Origin: Burkholderiales bacterium
GTDB lineage: Bacteria > Pseudomonadota > Gammaproteobacteria > Burkholderiales > Burkholderiaceae_C
Assembly: GCA_016702555.1 (NCBI GenBank)
Contig: JADJDV010000002.1
Location: 371,767-435,766, forward strand
Reading direction: 5' to 3'
Length of the DNA stretch: 64,000 bases
Shown: one piece after another, positions 37,562 through 46,084 of the stretch
Layout of the letters: every line of letters starts with the position of its first letter
How positions within the stretch are numbered: the first letter of the stretch is position 1
The notes under the pieces: model-generated
Databases searched by the model: none
Seen by the model: only the letters and a program-made list of their open reading frames with translations
Told to the model about the DNA's origin: nothing
Position numbers and translations under genes: made by a program

Positions 37562-39901
37562 TCAGTGCACGAAACCCATCGAGCGCTGCTCGCGCACCTC
37601 GGGCTTGATGCGGTGCTCTGCCTCCAGTTGCTCCAGGAACTCGTCCACGCTGAATTCGGTCGCCAGAATGTCCGTTTGGCGCTTCACGGCGGCGAAATCG
37701 CCCGGGCACAGCTGCTCCAGCCTGGCCAGCCGGCGCCGCGCTTCTTCGGTGAACAGCTCGGCCTGGCCACCCAGGGCCTCGGTGATGAACATGCGCTCGC
37801 GTTGCTCGGGCAACAGCGGCATGAACTTGATCTTGAACGTGAAGCGCCGCAGCGCCGCCTGGTCGATGCGGTCGAGCAGGTTGGTGGTGCAGATGAAGAC
37901 GCCGTGGTGGCGTTCCATCTGCTGCAGCATCTCGTTGACCTCGGTCACCTCGTAAGTGCGCTGCGCGCCGCGGCGGTCCATCAGAAAGCTGTCGGCCTCG
38001 TCCAGCAGCAGCACCGCCTTCTCGGCCGTGGCTTCCTCGAACATGGCGGCCATGTTCTGCTCGGTTTCGCCGACGTACTTGCTGACCAGGTCGCTGGCCT
38101 GCTTGATGATGAGTGGCTGGTCCATCTGCTGCGCGATGTACTCGCCCAGCGCGGTCTTGCCGGTGCCGGGCGCGCCATAGAAGCACAGTGCGCCATGGCC
38201 GCGCGCCTTCAACGCCTCGACGATGCGCGGGATCTCGAAACGGCTTTCGACGTTGAGCATGCCGAGGTCGTAAGTGGTGACCTGGCGCCGCCCCTTGGTC
38301 ACGCCGCCATCGGCCTTGCGCCCGAGCGCGGCGTCGGAGTTCTTCAGCTGGCGCTCGATCAGCGCCTCGAAGGCTGCGCCGCCGGGGGCGTCGCCCACGT
38401 GCGCCAGATCGGCAAAGCGCACCGCGGTGCGGATCTGCGCCGGCGTCAGGCCCTTGCGCTCGGTCAGCTTGGCGACGAACTCGTCGCTCACGGCGACGCC
38501 TTCCAGCGTCTTGCGCACCAGCTGTTCGCGCGCGCCGGGCGGGGGCGATTTCAGTTCCAGGTGGTAGGCGAAGCGGCGCCGGAACGCCGGATCGATCTGC
38601 TCGATGCGGTTGGTGACCCAGATGGTCGGCACCGGGTTGCTTTCCAGAATCTGGTTGACCCAGGCCTTGCCGTTGACGCTGTGGCCGACCGCGGCGGACA
38701 TGGCCTGCTGCTCGGCGCGCGCCATCAGGCCGGCGGCGTCGACGCTGATCGGCGGAAACACGTCCTCCACCTCGTCAAACAGCAGCGCCGCCTCTTGCGA
38801 GCCCTTAAGGAACACCTGCGCGATCTGCATCGAGCGGTAGCGGTCGCGCCCCGACAGGCTGTTGCCGTCGCGGTCGGCGTACTCGACCTCGAACAGATCC
38901 AGCCCGGCCTCGGCGGCGACCACCTTGGCCAGCTCGGTCTTGCCGGTGCCCGGCGGGCCGTACATCAGCACGTTGACGCCCTGTGCCTTGGACGACTGCG
39001 CCTTGCGCAGCAGCTGAATCAGCACCTGCACGTCGTCGCCGACGAACTCGAAGTCGCTGCTTTTCAGCTCGCTCTTGGCGGCCGGGCGCGTGAACACGGC
39101 CATCAGCTCGGCGCGGTCGCGGTATTCGCGCATCAGCACCGGCGGCAGCTTTTCGCTGACCTTCATCAGGTCGGCCAGGTCGGTGATGCTGTGCTCGGAG
39201 ATCAGGTTCTCGACCAGGCCGATGCGCTCCAGCCGACCGCCGGCGCGCAGCGCCTCGCCCACCTCGGTGGCGGTCACACCGGCCAGGGTGGCGATCGCGG
39301 CATAGGCCTCAGGCGCATTGTTGACCTTGAACTCGACCAGCAGGCTGCGCAGGTCGCGCTGGTAGCGCGCCAGCGTGCCGTACAGCAGCAAGGCGCGCTC
39401 GGCCTTGTTCAGCTGCAACAGATTCGAGAGCGAATCGATGTTCTTCTCGATCAGCGTGGACTGCTTCTTGAGCGCGTGGCTGAGCCACTGGCCGGTGCTG
39501 GCCAGCAGCGCCAGCAAGTCCTTGGGCGAGTCCTTGGCGTATTCGTCGAGGTAGAAGAACAGCGTGCCTTCCTCATACGGGCCGCGCCAGACGCCATGCC
39601 GCTCCAGGAACTCGGCGTGCGACAAGGCTTCGTGACCGCGCCAGAACTCGTTGTCCTTGCAGCGGCGGGTGAGGAATTCACGCAGGCGCAACAGCACCGC
39701 CTGCGGCCACAGCAGGTGGCGGCCGGCCAGCGCCATCAGGCCGTTGATGTCGCGCCGCACATTGAACTTGCTGCCCTGTTGCGCGGCCAGCGTCAGCACG
39801 AAGTGCGAGCACATCAGATCCAGCACGGGCGCGTTCTGCATGCCCGGTGTGGCGAGCATGCCCGCCTGTTCACGCGCCTGAGCCATCGTCCGTTTCGCCA
39901 T
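37562..39901 (-). CDS. Tandem AAA+ ATPase of unknown function
   Basis: 779 residues. An alpha-helical N-terminal region (1-280) without a recognised domain is followed by two AAA+ modules. Module 1: Walker A GPPGTGKT (315-322), Walker B ALLFDE (372-377), sensor 1 WVTN, arginine-finger-like AFRRRF. Module 2: Walker A GAPGTGKT (576-583), Walker B VLLLDEAD (630-637), sensor 1 CTTN. Both look active. The second module resembles FtsH/katanin-type AAA, but no protease domain or zinc site is present. The role is not known to me. It may share a transcript with the EamA gene downstream. Confidence 0.85.
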   Translation of the reverse strand: MAKRTMAQAREQAGMLATPGMQNAPVLDLMCSHFVLTLAAQQGSKFNVRRDINGLMALAGRHLLWPQAVLLRLREFLTRRCKDNEFWRGHEALSHAEFLERHGVWRGPYEEGTLFFYLDEYAKDSPKDLLALLASTGQWLSHALKKQSTLIEKNIDSLSNLLQLNKAERALLLYGTLARYQRDLRSLLVEFKVNNAPEAYAAIATLAGVTATEVGEALRAGGRLERIGLVENLISEHSITDLADLMKVSEKLPPVLMREYRDRAELMAVFTRPAAKSELKSSDFEFVGDDVQVLIQLLRKAQSSKAQGVNVLMYGPPGTGKTELAKVVAAEAGLDLFEVEYADRDGNSLSGRDRYRSMQIAQVFLKGSQEAALLFDEVEDVFPPISVDAAGLMARAEQQAMSAAVGHSVNGKAWVNQILESNPVPTIWVTNRIEQIDPAFRRRFAYHLELKSPPPGAREQLVRKTLEGVAVSDEFVAKLTERKGLTPAQIRTAVRFADLAHVGDAPGGAAFEALIERQLKNSDAALGRKADGGVTKGRRQVTTYDLGMLNVESRFEIPRIVEALKARGHGALCFYGAPGTGKTALGEYIAQQMDQPLIIKQASDLVSKYVGETEQNMAAMFEEATAEKAVLLLDEADSFLMDRRGAQRTYEVTEVNEMLQQMERHHGVFICTTNLLDRIDQAALRRFTFKIKFMPLLPEQRERMFITEALGGQAELFTEEARRRLARLEQLCPGDFAAVKRQTDILATEFSVDEFLEQLEAEHRIKPEVREQRSMGFVH

Positions 39902-40158
39902 TGCAAGCCCCCTTCAAGAATGAGCGCCCACCAAGATTCACCATAACGCAATCGCAGCACGCGCGGAAGACAGGGCCGGGGCCAACCCGGATGCGACTGT
40001 GGCGCCATAGGCACAAACCACTTGCGAACCTGGGGCGCCGGGACCCGTGTTGCGTGGCGGCGGGGTGTCGCTGCCTGACTTGACGTCTGTGGTTGACGCC
40101 ACCCCCCGGGGCGGTGATCATCGGATCAGTTGCCAATAACCGTGAGAGGGGTATCGCG

Positions 40159-41679
40159 ATGAGCAATCTGTCGACCATGTGGGAGTCGCTCCAGGGTGCC
40201 CTGGGGGTGCATATTCCGCAGGTGCTGGGTGCGCTGGCCATCTTCATCATCGGCTGGTTCGTGGCGGCGCTGGTGCGTGCCGGCACGCGCCGTGGCCTCG
40301 GCCTGCTCAGGCTCAATCAGCGCTTCGCGGGCACCACCGGGCAGACCGTGGACATTGAGGGCTCGGTCGCGCTGGCCATGTTCTGGCTGGTGCTCCTGCT
40401 GGCGCTGGCGGCCATGTTCAACGCGCTCAATCTGTCGATGGTGTCGGGTTCGTTCGCGGCGCTGACCACGCAGCTGTTCGAGTACGCGCCGCGCGTGCTC
40501 GGTGCCCTGCTGCTGGCGCTGCTGGCCTGGCTGGTGGCGACGCTGGTGCGCGGGCTGACGCAGAAGCTGCTCGACAAGACCACGCTGGACGAGAAGCTGT
40601 CCGAGCACGCCAACATGTCGCCGATCAGCGACAGCCTGTCGCAAGCCCTGTTCTGGCTGGTGATCCTGTTGTTCGTGCCGGCCGTGCTGGGCGCGCTGCA
40701 GATGGAGGGCCTGCTGTCGCCGCTGCGCGACATGACCAGCAAGGCGGTCGACATCCTGCCCAACGTGGTGGCGGCGCTGGTGATCGGCGGTGTCGGCTGG
40801 ATCGTGGCCACCGTGCTGCGCAACCTCACGGTGAACCTGCTGCGCTCGGCCGGCATCGACCAGGTCGGCAACAAGGCGGGCCTGGCCGATTCGGTGCAGC
40901 TGTCGGGCCTCGCCGGTCTTTTGGTATTCATCGTGGTATTCGTGCCGGCGCTGATCGCGGCGCTGGACGCGCTGAAGATCCAGGCCATCTCGGCGCCGGC
41001 CACCGACATGCTGGCGATGCTGCTGGATTCGGTGCCGCGCATCGTTGCCGCCGGCCTGATCCTGGCCATCACCTGGATGGTGGCCTCGTTCGCCACCCGC
41101 CTGCTGGCCAGCCTGCTGGCCAACGTCGGGCTGGATGCGGTGCCGGCCAAGCTGGGCATGCAGCATGCGTTCTCGAAGACGCCGCCGTCCATCCTGATCG
41201 GCCGAATCGCGCTGGTGTTTGCCATGCTGTTCGCCACCATCGAGGCTGGCAACCAACTCGGCTTTCACCGCTTCAGCGACATGATCGGCACCTTCGTCGA
41301 GTTCGCCGGCGACGTGCTGCTGGGCTCGGTCATCCTGATCATCGGCTTCATGCTGGCCAATGTGGCCTATGAGGCCATCACCCGCGCCAGCGGCGAAGGC
41401 CGCGCCACCGCGCTGGCGCGCATCGCGCGCCTCGCCATTCTGGGCATTGTGGTGGCCATGGGCCTGCGCGCTATGGGCATTGCCGACGACATCGTCAACC
41501 TGGCCTTCGGCCTGACGCTGGGCGCCGTCGCAGTGGCGGTGGCGCTGGCCTTCGGCCTGGGCGGACGCGAGGCCGCCGGCCGCCTGGCCTCGCGCTGGGT
41601 CGACCGGCTGTGCAAGGACAAGCCGGCCGCGCCACCGGCCGATGCCGAGCCGCCGCAGATCGGCAATGATCTGCCCTGA
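40159..41679 (+). CDS. Multi-helix mechanosensitive-channel-like protein (MscS-related, CmpX type)
   Basis: 506 residues from the ATG at 40159 with GAGAGGGG upstream. It contains repeated conserved TM_helix units (IPQVLGALAIFIIGWFVA, APRVLGALLLALLAWLVA, LPNVVAALVIGGVGWIVA, VPRIVAAGLILAITW) and a C-terminal GLTLGAVAVAVALAFGLGGREAAG like the MscS pore region. The large soluble MscS beta domain is missing. Relatives such as CmpX affect envelope stress and matrix regulation in Pseudomonas. The spacer upstream (257 bp) holds no gene. Confidence 0.83.
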   Translation: MSNLSTMWESLQGALGVHIPQVLGALAIFIIGWFVAALVRAGTRRGLGLLRLNQRFAGTTGQTVDIEGSVALAMFWLVLLLALAAMFNALNLSMVSGSFAALTTQLFEYAPRVLGALLLALLAWLVATLVRGLTQKLLDKTTLDEKLSEHANMSPISDSLSQALFWLVILLFVPAVLGALQMEGLLSPLRDMTSKAVDILPNVVAALVIGGVGWIVATVLRNLTVNLLRSAGIDQVGNKAGLADSVQLSGLAGLLVFIVVFVPALIAALDALKIQAISAPATDMLAMLLDSVPRIVAAGLILAITWMVASFATRLLASLLANVGLDAVPAKLGMQHAFSKTPPSILIGRIALVFAMLFATIEAGNQLGFHRFSDMIGTFVEFAGDVLLGSVILIIGFMLANVAYEAITRASGEGRATALARIARLAILGIVVAMGLRAMGIADDIVNLAFGLTLGAVAVAVALAFGLGGREAAGRLASRWVDRLCKDKPAAPPADAEPPQIGNDLP

Positions 41680-41770
41680 CCGGGTTTGGGCCGGCGGCGC
41701 CGCCGCCGCGCCGGCGCGAATGTGGCCCAACAGCTAAAATGAGCGATTTCCCACGTTGAAGAGGCCCTTC

Positions 41771-41914
41771 ATGAGTGCGCAGCAAACTCAGGACGACCAA
41801 GTCCACACCGACGACACGCTCGAGGAAGTCACCAAGCACATCCCGGTGGTGCTGCCGCTGGCCGGCGCCGTCACCATTTTTCTGCTGGCCTTCATCGCCG
41901 TGAAGATGGCCTGA
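41771..41914 (+). CDS. Small single-pass membrane protein, 47 residues
   Basis: An acidic, Gln/Asp-rich N-terminal half (MSAQQTQDDQVHTDDT to about residue 20) is followed by one hydrophobic helix (about 24-45, VVLPLAGAVTIFLLAFIAVK). GAAGAGG lies 6 bases before the ATG and a TAAAAT -10-like box lies about 30 bases upstream. The composition bias and the good binding site argue that it is translated. It lies between the channel gene and pckG. Function unknown. Confidence 0.72.
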   Translation: MSAQQTQDDQVHTDDTLEEVTKHIPVVLPLAGAVTIFLLAFIAVKMA

Positions 41915-42144
41915 AGCTGAGACCGGCTGAGCGCTCGCGCTGGGCGCCGTATCGTAGCGGCCGCGAGGATTCGGTCTTCAGGCCCGGCGTCAGCGCGGCG
42001 TCGGCCCTCGCGTGCAAGATTCAACCTGAGCCACAACCGGCTGGTCGATGCGGCGGCCGGCATCCGCTTTCCCCTTGAAGAAGTCCGCTTTCCCAAGCCC
42101 CTCAGCCTTCGGAAAGAGCGATTTTCAACTTTGGAGCTTTGCCG

Positions 42145-44019
42145 ATGAACGCACCCCTGACCCCCGGGATGGTGAAGGACTTGAACGTCCCCAGCTACGT
42201 CAAGAACGCCAAACTGATCGCCTGGGTGGGCGACATGGTGGCCCTGTGCAAGCCCGACACCGTGGTCTGGTGCGATGGCAGCCAGGCCGAATACGAGCGC
42301 CTGTGCCAGCAACTGGTGGATGCCGGCACCTTCAAGAAACTCAATCCGGTCAAGCGCCCGGGTTCGTTTCTGGCCTGGTCCGACCCGTCGGACGTGGCGC
42401 GCGTCGAGAACCGCACCTTCATCTGCAGCGAACGCGAGGAAGACGCCGGCCCCACCAACAACTGGACGCCGCCGGCCGAGATGCGCGCCAAGCTGGAGCC
42501 GCTGTTTGATGGCTGCATGCGCGGCCGCACCATGTACGTCATCCCCTTCAGCATGGGGCCGCTGGGCAGCCCCATCGCGCATATCGGCGTCGAGCTGTCC
42601 GACAGCGCGTACGTCGCCGTCAACATGAAGCTGATGACGCGCATGGGCCAGGGCGCCATCGAGGTGCTGGGCGAAAACGGCGAGTTTGTGCCCTGCGTGC
42701 ACACCGTCGGCGCGCCGCTGGCGGCCGGTGAAAAGGATCAGACCAGCTGGCCCTGCAACCCCGATGTGAAATACATCGTGCATTACCCCGAGACGCGCGA
42801 AATCTGGTCCTACGGCTCTGGCTACGGCGGCAACGCGCTGCTGGGCAAGAAGTGCTTCGCGCTGCGCATCGCCTCCAAGATGGGCCAGGATCAGGGCTGG
42901 CTGGCCGAGCACATGCTGATCCTGGGCGTGACCAACCCCGAGGGCAAGAAATACCACGTGGCCGCCGCCTTCCCCAGCGCCTGCGGCAAGACCAACTTTT
43001 CGATGCTGGTGCCACCCGCCGGTTTCGAGGGCTGGAAAGTCACCACCATTGGCGACGACATCGCCTGGATCAAGCCGCGGGGCGGCAAGCTCTACGCCAT
43101 CAACCCTGAGGCGGGCTACTTCGGTGTCGCCCCCGGCACCAACATGCAGACCAACCCCAACTGCATGCTGAGCCTGAATGAAAACGTCATCTTCACCAAC
43201 GTGGCGCTGACCGACGACGGCGACGTGTGGTGGGAAGGCATGGAAAAAGACCAGGGCGACCGCATTCCGGCGCACCTGATCGACTGGCGCGGCAACGACT
43301 GGACGCCCGAAGACGGCAAGGCCGGACGCAAGGCGGCGCACCCGAACGCGCGCTTCACCGTGGCCGCCACCAACAACCCCGCGCTCGATTCCGCCTGGGA
43401 CGACCCGGCCGGTGTGCCCATCGATGCCTTCATCGTCGGCGGCCGCCGCAGCACCACCGTGCCGCTGGTCACCGAGGCGCGCGACTGGACCGAGGGCGTG
43501 TACATGGGCGCCACCATGGGCAGCGAAACCACGGCCGCCGCCTTCGGCGCGCAAGGCGTGGTGCGGCGCGACCCCTTCGCCATGTTGCCGTTTTGCGGCT
43601 ACAACATGGCCGATTATTTCGGCCACTGGCTCAAGATGGGCGAGCAGCTGAAGGCTGAAGGCGCCAAGCTGCCGGCGATCTACTGCGTCAACTGGTTCCG
43701 CAAGGGCGCCGACGGCAAATTCGTCTGGCCCGGCTACGGCGAGAACATGCGCGTGCTGGGGTGGATCATCGACCGCGCCGAGAACCGCGCCGCGGGCCAG
43801 CAAACCATGTTCGGCGTGGCGCCGCAGTACGCCGAGCTCAACTGGACCGGCCTCGCGTTCACGCCCGAGCAGTTCACCACCGTTACCAGCATCGACAAGG
43901 CGGCGTGGGAGGAAGAGTTCAAGCTGCACGACGAGCTGTTCGAGCGGCTCGCCCAGGGCTTGCCCGAGGCCTTGACCGAGACCAAGGCGGCGCTGGAGCA
44001 GCGGCTCGCGGCGCTCTGA
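42145..44019 (+). CDS. pckG: Phosphoenolpyruvate carboxykinase (GTP)
   Basis: 624 residues from the ATG at 42145. It converts oxaloacetate and GTP to PEP, the first step of gluconeogenesis. The kinase loop FPSACGKTNF contains the hyper-reactive Cys280 of GTP-type enzymes, and the metal-site region includes GDDIAWIKP and the mobile lid near TTVPLVTEARDW. The 230-bp spacer upstream of the start holds no evident terminator. PEP made here also feeds the PTS enzyme I encoded 6 kb away. Confidence 0.97.
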   Translation: MNAPLTPGMVKDLNVPSYVKNAKLIAWVGDMVALCKPDTVVWCDGSQAEYERLCQQLVDAGTFKKLNPVKRPGSFLAWSDPSDVARVENRTFICSEREEDAGPTNNWTPPAEMRAKLEPLFDGCMRGRTMYVIPFSMGPLGSPIAHIGVELSDSAYVAVNMKLMTRMGQGAIEVLGENGEFVPCVHTVGAPLAAGEKDQTSWPCNPDVKYIVHYPETREIWSYGSGYGGNALLGKKCFALRIASKMGQDQGWLAEHMLILGVTNPEGKKYHVAAAFPSACGKTNFSMLVPPAGFEGWKVTTIGDDIAWIKPRGGKLYAINPEAGYFGVAPGTNMQTNPNCMLSLNENVIFTNVALTDDGDVWWEGMEKDQGDRIPAHLIDWRGNDWTPEDGKAGRKAAHPNARFTVAATNNPALDSAWDDPAGVPIDAFIVGGRRSTTVPLVTEARDWTEGVYMGATMGSETTAAAFGAQGVVRRDPFAMLPFCGYNMADYFGHWLKMGEQLKAEGAKLPAIYCVNWFRKGADGKFVWPGYGENMRVLGWIIDRAENRAAGQQTMFGVAPQYAELNWTGLAFTPEQFTTVTSIDKAAWEEEFKLHDELFERLAQGLPEALTETKAALEQRLAAL

Positions 44020-44208
44020 ACGCGGCGCGCATCGGGGTTGCCCCGCAGCCCTCCGGTCGATGAGCCGCCCGCGCGCGGGTTCATCAACAGCAGACGGCGT
44101 CCGGTGATTGGCGACCGGGCGCATCCGCACCGTAGACTCGTCAAGAGCAGCGCGCATGCGCGGTGCATGCGGCGCTCATCTCGTCAATCGATGGAGGAGG
44201 CACGCACC

Positions 44209-44652
44209 ATGAACCGCAACGACGTCACCGAAAAGATCATCGCCACCAAGGTGGCCAAGGGCCTGAAGTGGGAGGCAGTGGCCGCCAAGCTGGGCTTGTC
44301 AAAGGAATGGAGCGTCGCGGCCTGCCTGGGGCAGATGGCGCTGGATGCCGAGCAGGCCCGGCGGGTCGGCGAACTGTTCGATCTGACGGCTGAGGAGCGC
44401 CAGTGGCTGCAGGTGGTGCCGTCCAAGGGCTCGCTGGCCACGGCCGTGCCGACCGATCCCTTGATCTACCGCCTGTACGAAATCGTCAGCGTCTATGGCG
44501 GCACGATGAAAGAGTTGATTCACGAGGAATTCGGTGACGGCATCATGAGCGCCATCGATTTCTCGATGGACATCCAGCGCGAGCCCGATCCGAAGGGCGA
44601 TCGCGTCAGGATCGTTCTTTCAGGCAAGTTTCTGCCCTATCTGCAGTACTGA
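44209..44652 (+). CDS. cynS: Cyanate hydratase (cyanase)
   Basis: 147 residues with GGAGGAGG 8 bases before the ATG at 44209. The catalytic Arg88, Glu91 and Ser114 (YRLYEIVSVYGG and GIMSAIDF) match Arg96, Glu99 and Ser122 of E. coli with a constant offset of eight. It turns cyanate and bicarbonate into ammonia and CO2. The usual partners, a carbonic anhydrase and a cyanate transporter, are not adjacent. An IS3 element begins 97 bp downstream. Confidence 0.97.
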   Translation: MNRNDVTEKIIATKVAKGLKWEAVAAKLGLSKEWSVAACLGQMALDAEQARRVGELFDLTAEERQWLQVVPSKGSLATAVPTDPLIYRLYEIVSVYGGTMKELIHEEFGDGIMSAIDFSMDIQREPDPKGDRVRIVLSGKFLPYLQY

Positions 44653-44744
44653 AGCACGGGGCCGAATCGTGGGCTGGACGCATGATGTGACGGCCCGCTT
44701 GATGCTCATGGCGGAGCGGCCCTTGTTGCGGAGCGCGTAAGCTC

Positions 44745-44748
44745 GGGT
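44745..44748. repeat. Target-site duplication, left copy (GGGT)
   Basis: GGGT directly precedes the left terminal repeat of the IS element and is repeated at 46011-46014 after the right end. Four-base duplications are normal for part of the IS3 family. Confidence 0.8.
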
Positions 44749-44803
44749 TGACCTGCCCCCATCCGCCATGCCAATGATTTGGTAGGAGTCCTGGGTTTGA
44801 AGA

Positions 44804-45823
44804 TTACTGGATCTCGTTGCTTGTAGTGGTGGGATGCCGAGGAGCATCGCCGGCATGCCGGCGATGCTCCTCGGCAAAGCGCGCGGGTGGCATCCGTCCG
44901 ATGCTGCCGTGGGGCCTGACCTCGTTGTAATCGCGACGCCAGGCGGCAATGATGTTGCGCGCCTGGTGCAATGTCTCGAACCAGTGCTCGTTCAGGCACT
45001 CGTCACGAAACCGCCCGTTGAAACTCTCGATGTAGCCGTTCTGCATCGGCCGCCCTGGTTCGATCAGGATGTGTCTGATGCCATGGCCCTGTGCCCAGGC
45101 AATGAATGCCCTGCTGGTGAATTCCGGACCGTTGTCTGTCCGAACGGCCGACGGATAGCCGCGGAACAGGGCCGCTTGGTCAAGCAGCCGCGTCACGTAC
45201 TGACCGCTGATGCCGTAGTCCACCGCGATGTCCACGGCCTCATGGCTGAAGTCGTCGGCCACGGTCAGGCACTTCAGGCGCCTGCCGTTGGCCAAACTGT
45301 CGCTGACGAAATCCATGCTCCACACCTCGTTGACCCTGGTGGCAATGTTCAGCCCCATGCGCTCGGCTGGCGGCCTGCGAGCCTTCTTGCGCTTGCGCAC
45401 AGCCAGGTTGGCGTCGCTGTACAGCCGGTACACCCGCTTGTGATTGACGCCGGGGAACTCCAGGCGCAACAGGTCGTGCACGCGTCGATATCCGAAGCGC
45501 CGGCGCGCGTAGGCGATCTCAACGATCTTCGACTTCAGCGCCTCGGTCTGCGCGCTGGCCTCCGGTGCGTTGCGATAGCTGTCTCGACTCAGCCCCACAA
45601 GCCTGCAGGCTCGCCGCTCGGACATCTGATGCTGATTGATCAACTGGCCGATGGCTTCCCGCTTGACCTGTGGGGCTAGCGCTTTACCCCGAGAACGCTC
45701 TTGAGCGCATGCATGTCCAGATGCGCCTCGGCCAGCAGGCTCTTGAGCTTGGCGTTTTCCGCCTCCAGCTCGCGCAGCCGCCTCGCGTCCGACACCTCCA
45801 TGCCGCCGAACTTGGCGCGCCAC
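44804..45823 (-). CDS. IS3-family transposase OrfB (DDE integrase domain)
   Basis: The conserved part starts near VKREAIGQLINQHQMSERRA (HTH_21-like) and continues to the rve integrase core with the DDE residues in WSMDFVSD, RTDNGPEF and YIESFNGRFRDE. The frame is -1 relative to OrfA, so the active protein is expected as an OrfAB fusion by ribosomal frameshifting in the 148-bp overlap; I see no classical A6G heptamer there. Residues before about 50 in this frame are probably not translated independently. Its last codons run through a 42-bp palindrome. Confidence 0.92.
   Translation of the reverse strand: MARQVRRHGGVGREAAARAGGGKRQAQEPAGRGASGHACAQERSRGKALAPQVKREAIGQLINQHQMSERRACRLVGLSRDSYRNAPEASAQTEALKSKIVEIAYARRRFGYRRVHDLLRLEFPGVNHKRVYRLYSDANLAVRKRKKARRPPAERMGLNIATRVNEVWSMDFVSDSLANGRRLKCLTVADDFSHEAVDIAVDYGISGQYVTRLLDQAALFRGYPSAVRTDNGPEFTSRAFIAWAQGHGIRHILIEPGRPMQNGYIESFNGRFRDECLNEHWFETLHQARNIIAAWRRDYNEVRPHGSIGRMPPARFAEEHRRHAGDAPRHPTTTSNEIQ
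44835..44876. repeat. 42-bp perfect palindrome inside the transposase gene
   Basis: The sequence from 44835 (TGCCGAGGAGCATCGCC) to 44876 is its own reverse complement about the central GCATGC. It encodes EEHRRHAGDAPRHP of OrfB. In RNA it would give a hairpin of up to about 19 bp. No T tract follows. Confidence 0.9.
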
Positions 45824-45951
45824 TTGTAGAACGTCGCGTCTGAAAAACCGCCCTTGCGGCAGATCTCCGCCACGGCCATGCCGGCCTCCGCCTGCTTGAG
45901 GAACCCGATGATCTGTTCCTCCGTGAACTTGCTCTTCCTCATGTCCGCCAT
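45676..45951 (-). CDS. IS3-family transposase OrfA (HTH)
   Basis: 91 residues. A helix-turn-helix of the Tnp_1 family (AVAEICRKGGFSDATFYKW) is followed by a leucine-zipper-like stretch (RRLRELEAENAKLKSLLAE). It binds the IS ends and, when fused to OrfB by frameshifting, gives the active transposase. Confidence 0.93.
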   Translation of the reverse strand: MADMRKSKFTEEQIIGFLKQAEAGMAVAEICRKGGFSDATFYKWRAKFGGMEVSDARRLRELEAENAKLKSLLAEAHLDMHALKSVLGVKR

Positions 45952-46010
45952 TCTCCTGGTTGGCGGACTCCTGCTACTTCAGATTGGTACGGCTAGAGGG
46001 GAGCAGGTCA

Positions 46011-46014
46011 GGGT
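46011..46014. repeat. Target-site duplication, right copy (GGGT)
   Basis: Matches 44745-44748 on the other side of the IS element. The insertion point lies 71 bp before the EamA transporter start, so the element may have separated that gene from its original promoter. Confidence 0.8.
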
Positions 46015-46084
46015 GTCTGTCGGGTGCGGGCGGCCGGTCATCTGCACGCCTGTCCCACCCGGCTCACCGGCTTGCGCCTCGTTC

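Larger units (their letters stand above)
44749..46010 (-). mobile_element. IS3-family insertion sequence, 1262 bp, complete
   Basis: The ends are imperfect inverted repeats beginning TGACCTGC: the left end TGACCTGCCCCCATC and the right end, read inward, TGACCTGCTCCCCTC. Similarity continues to the shared AGGAGTCC about 40 bases in. OrfA (45951 to 45676) and OrfB (to 44804) are on the minus strand in overlapping frames. A 4-bp GGGT duplication flanks it. Organisation and duplication length fit the IS407 group. Both frames are intact, so the copy may be active or recent. Confidence 0.92.

Noticed and set aside
39902..40158. A gene or regulatory RNA in the 257-bp gap before the channel gene
   Set aside because: Only a short direct repeat of TTGACG is visible; no frame, hairpin or promoter that I can support.
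44835..44876. The 42-bp palindrome as a transcription terminator
   Set aside because: No T tract follows on either strand and it lies within coding sequence.
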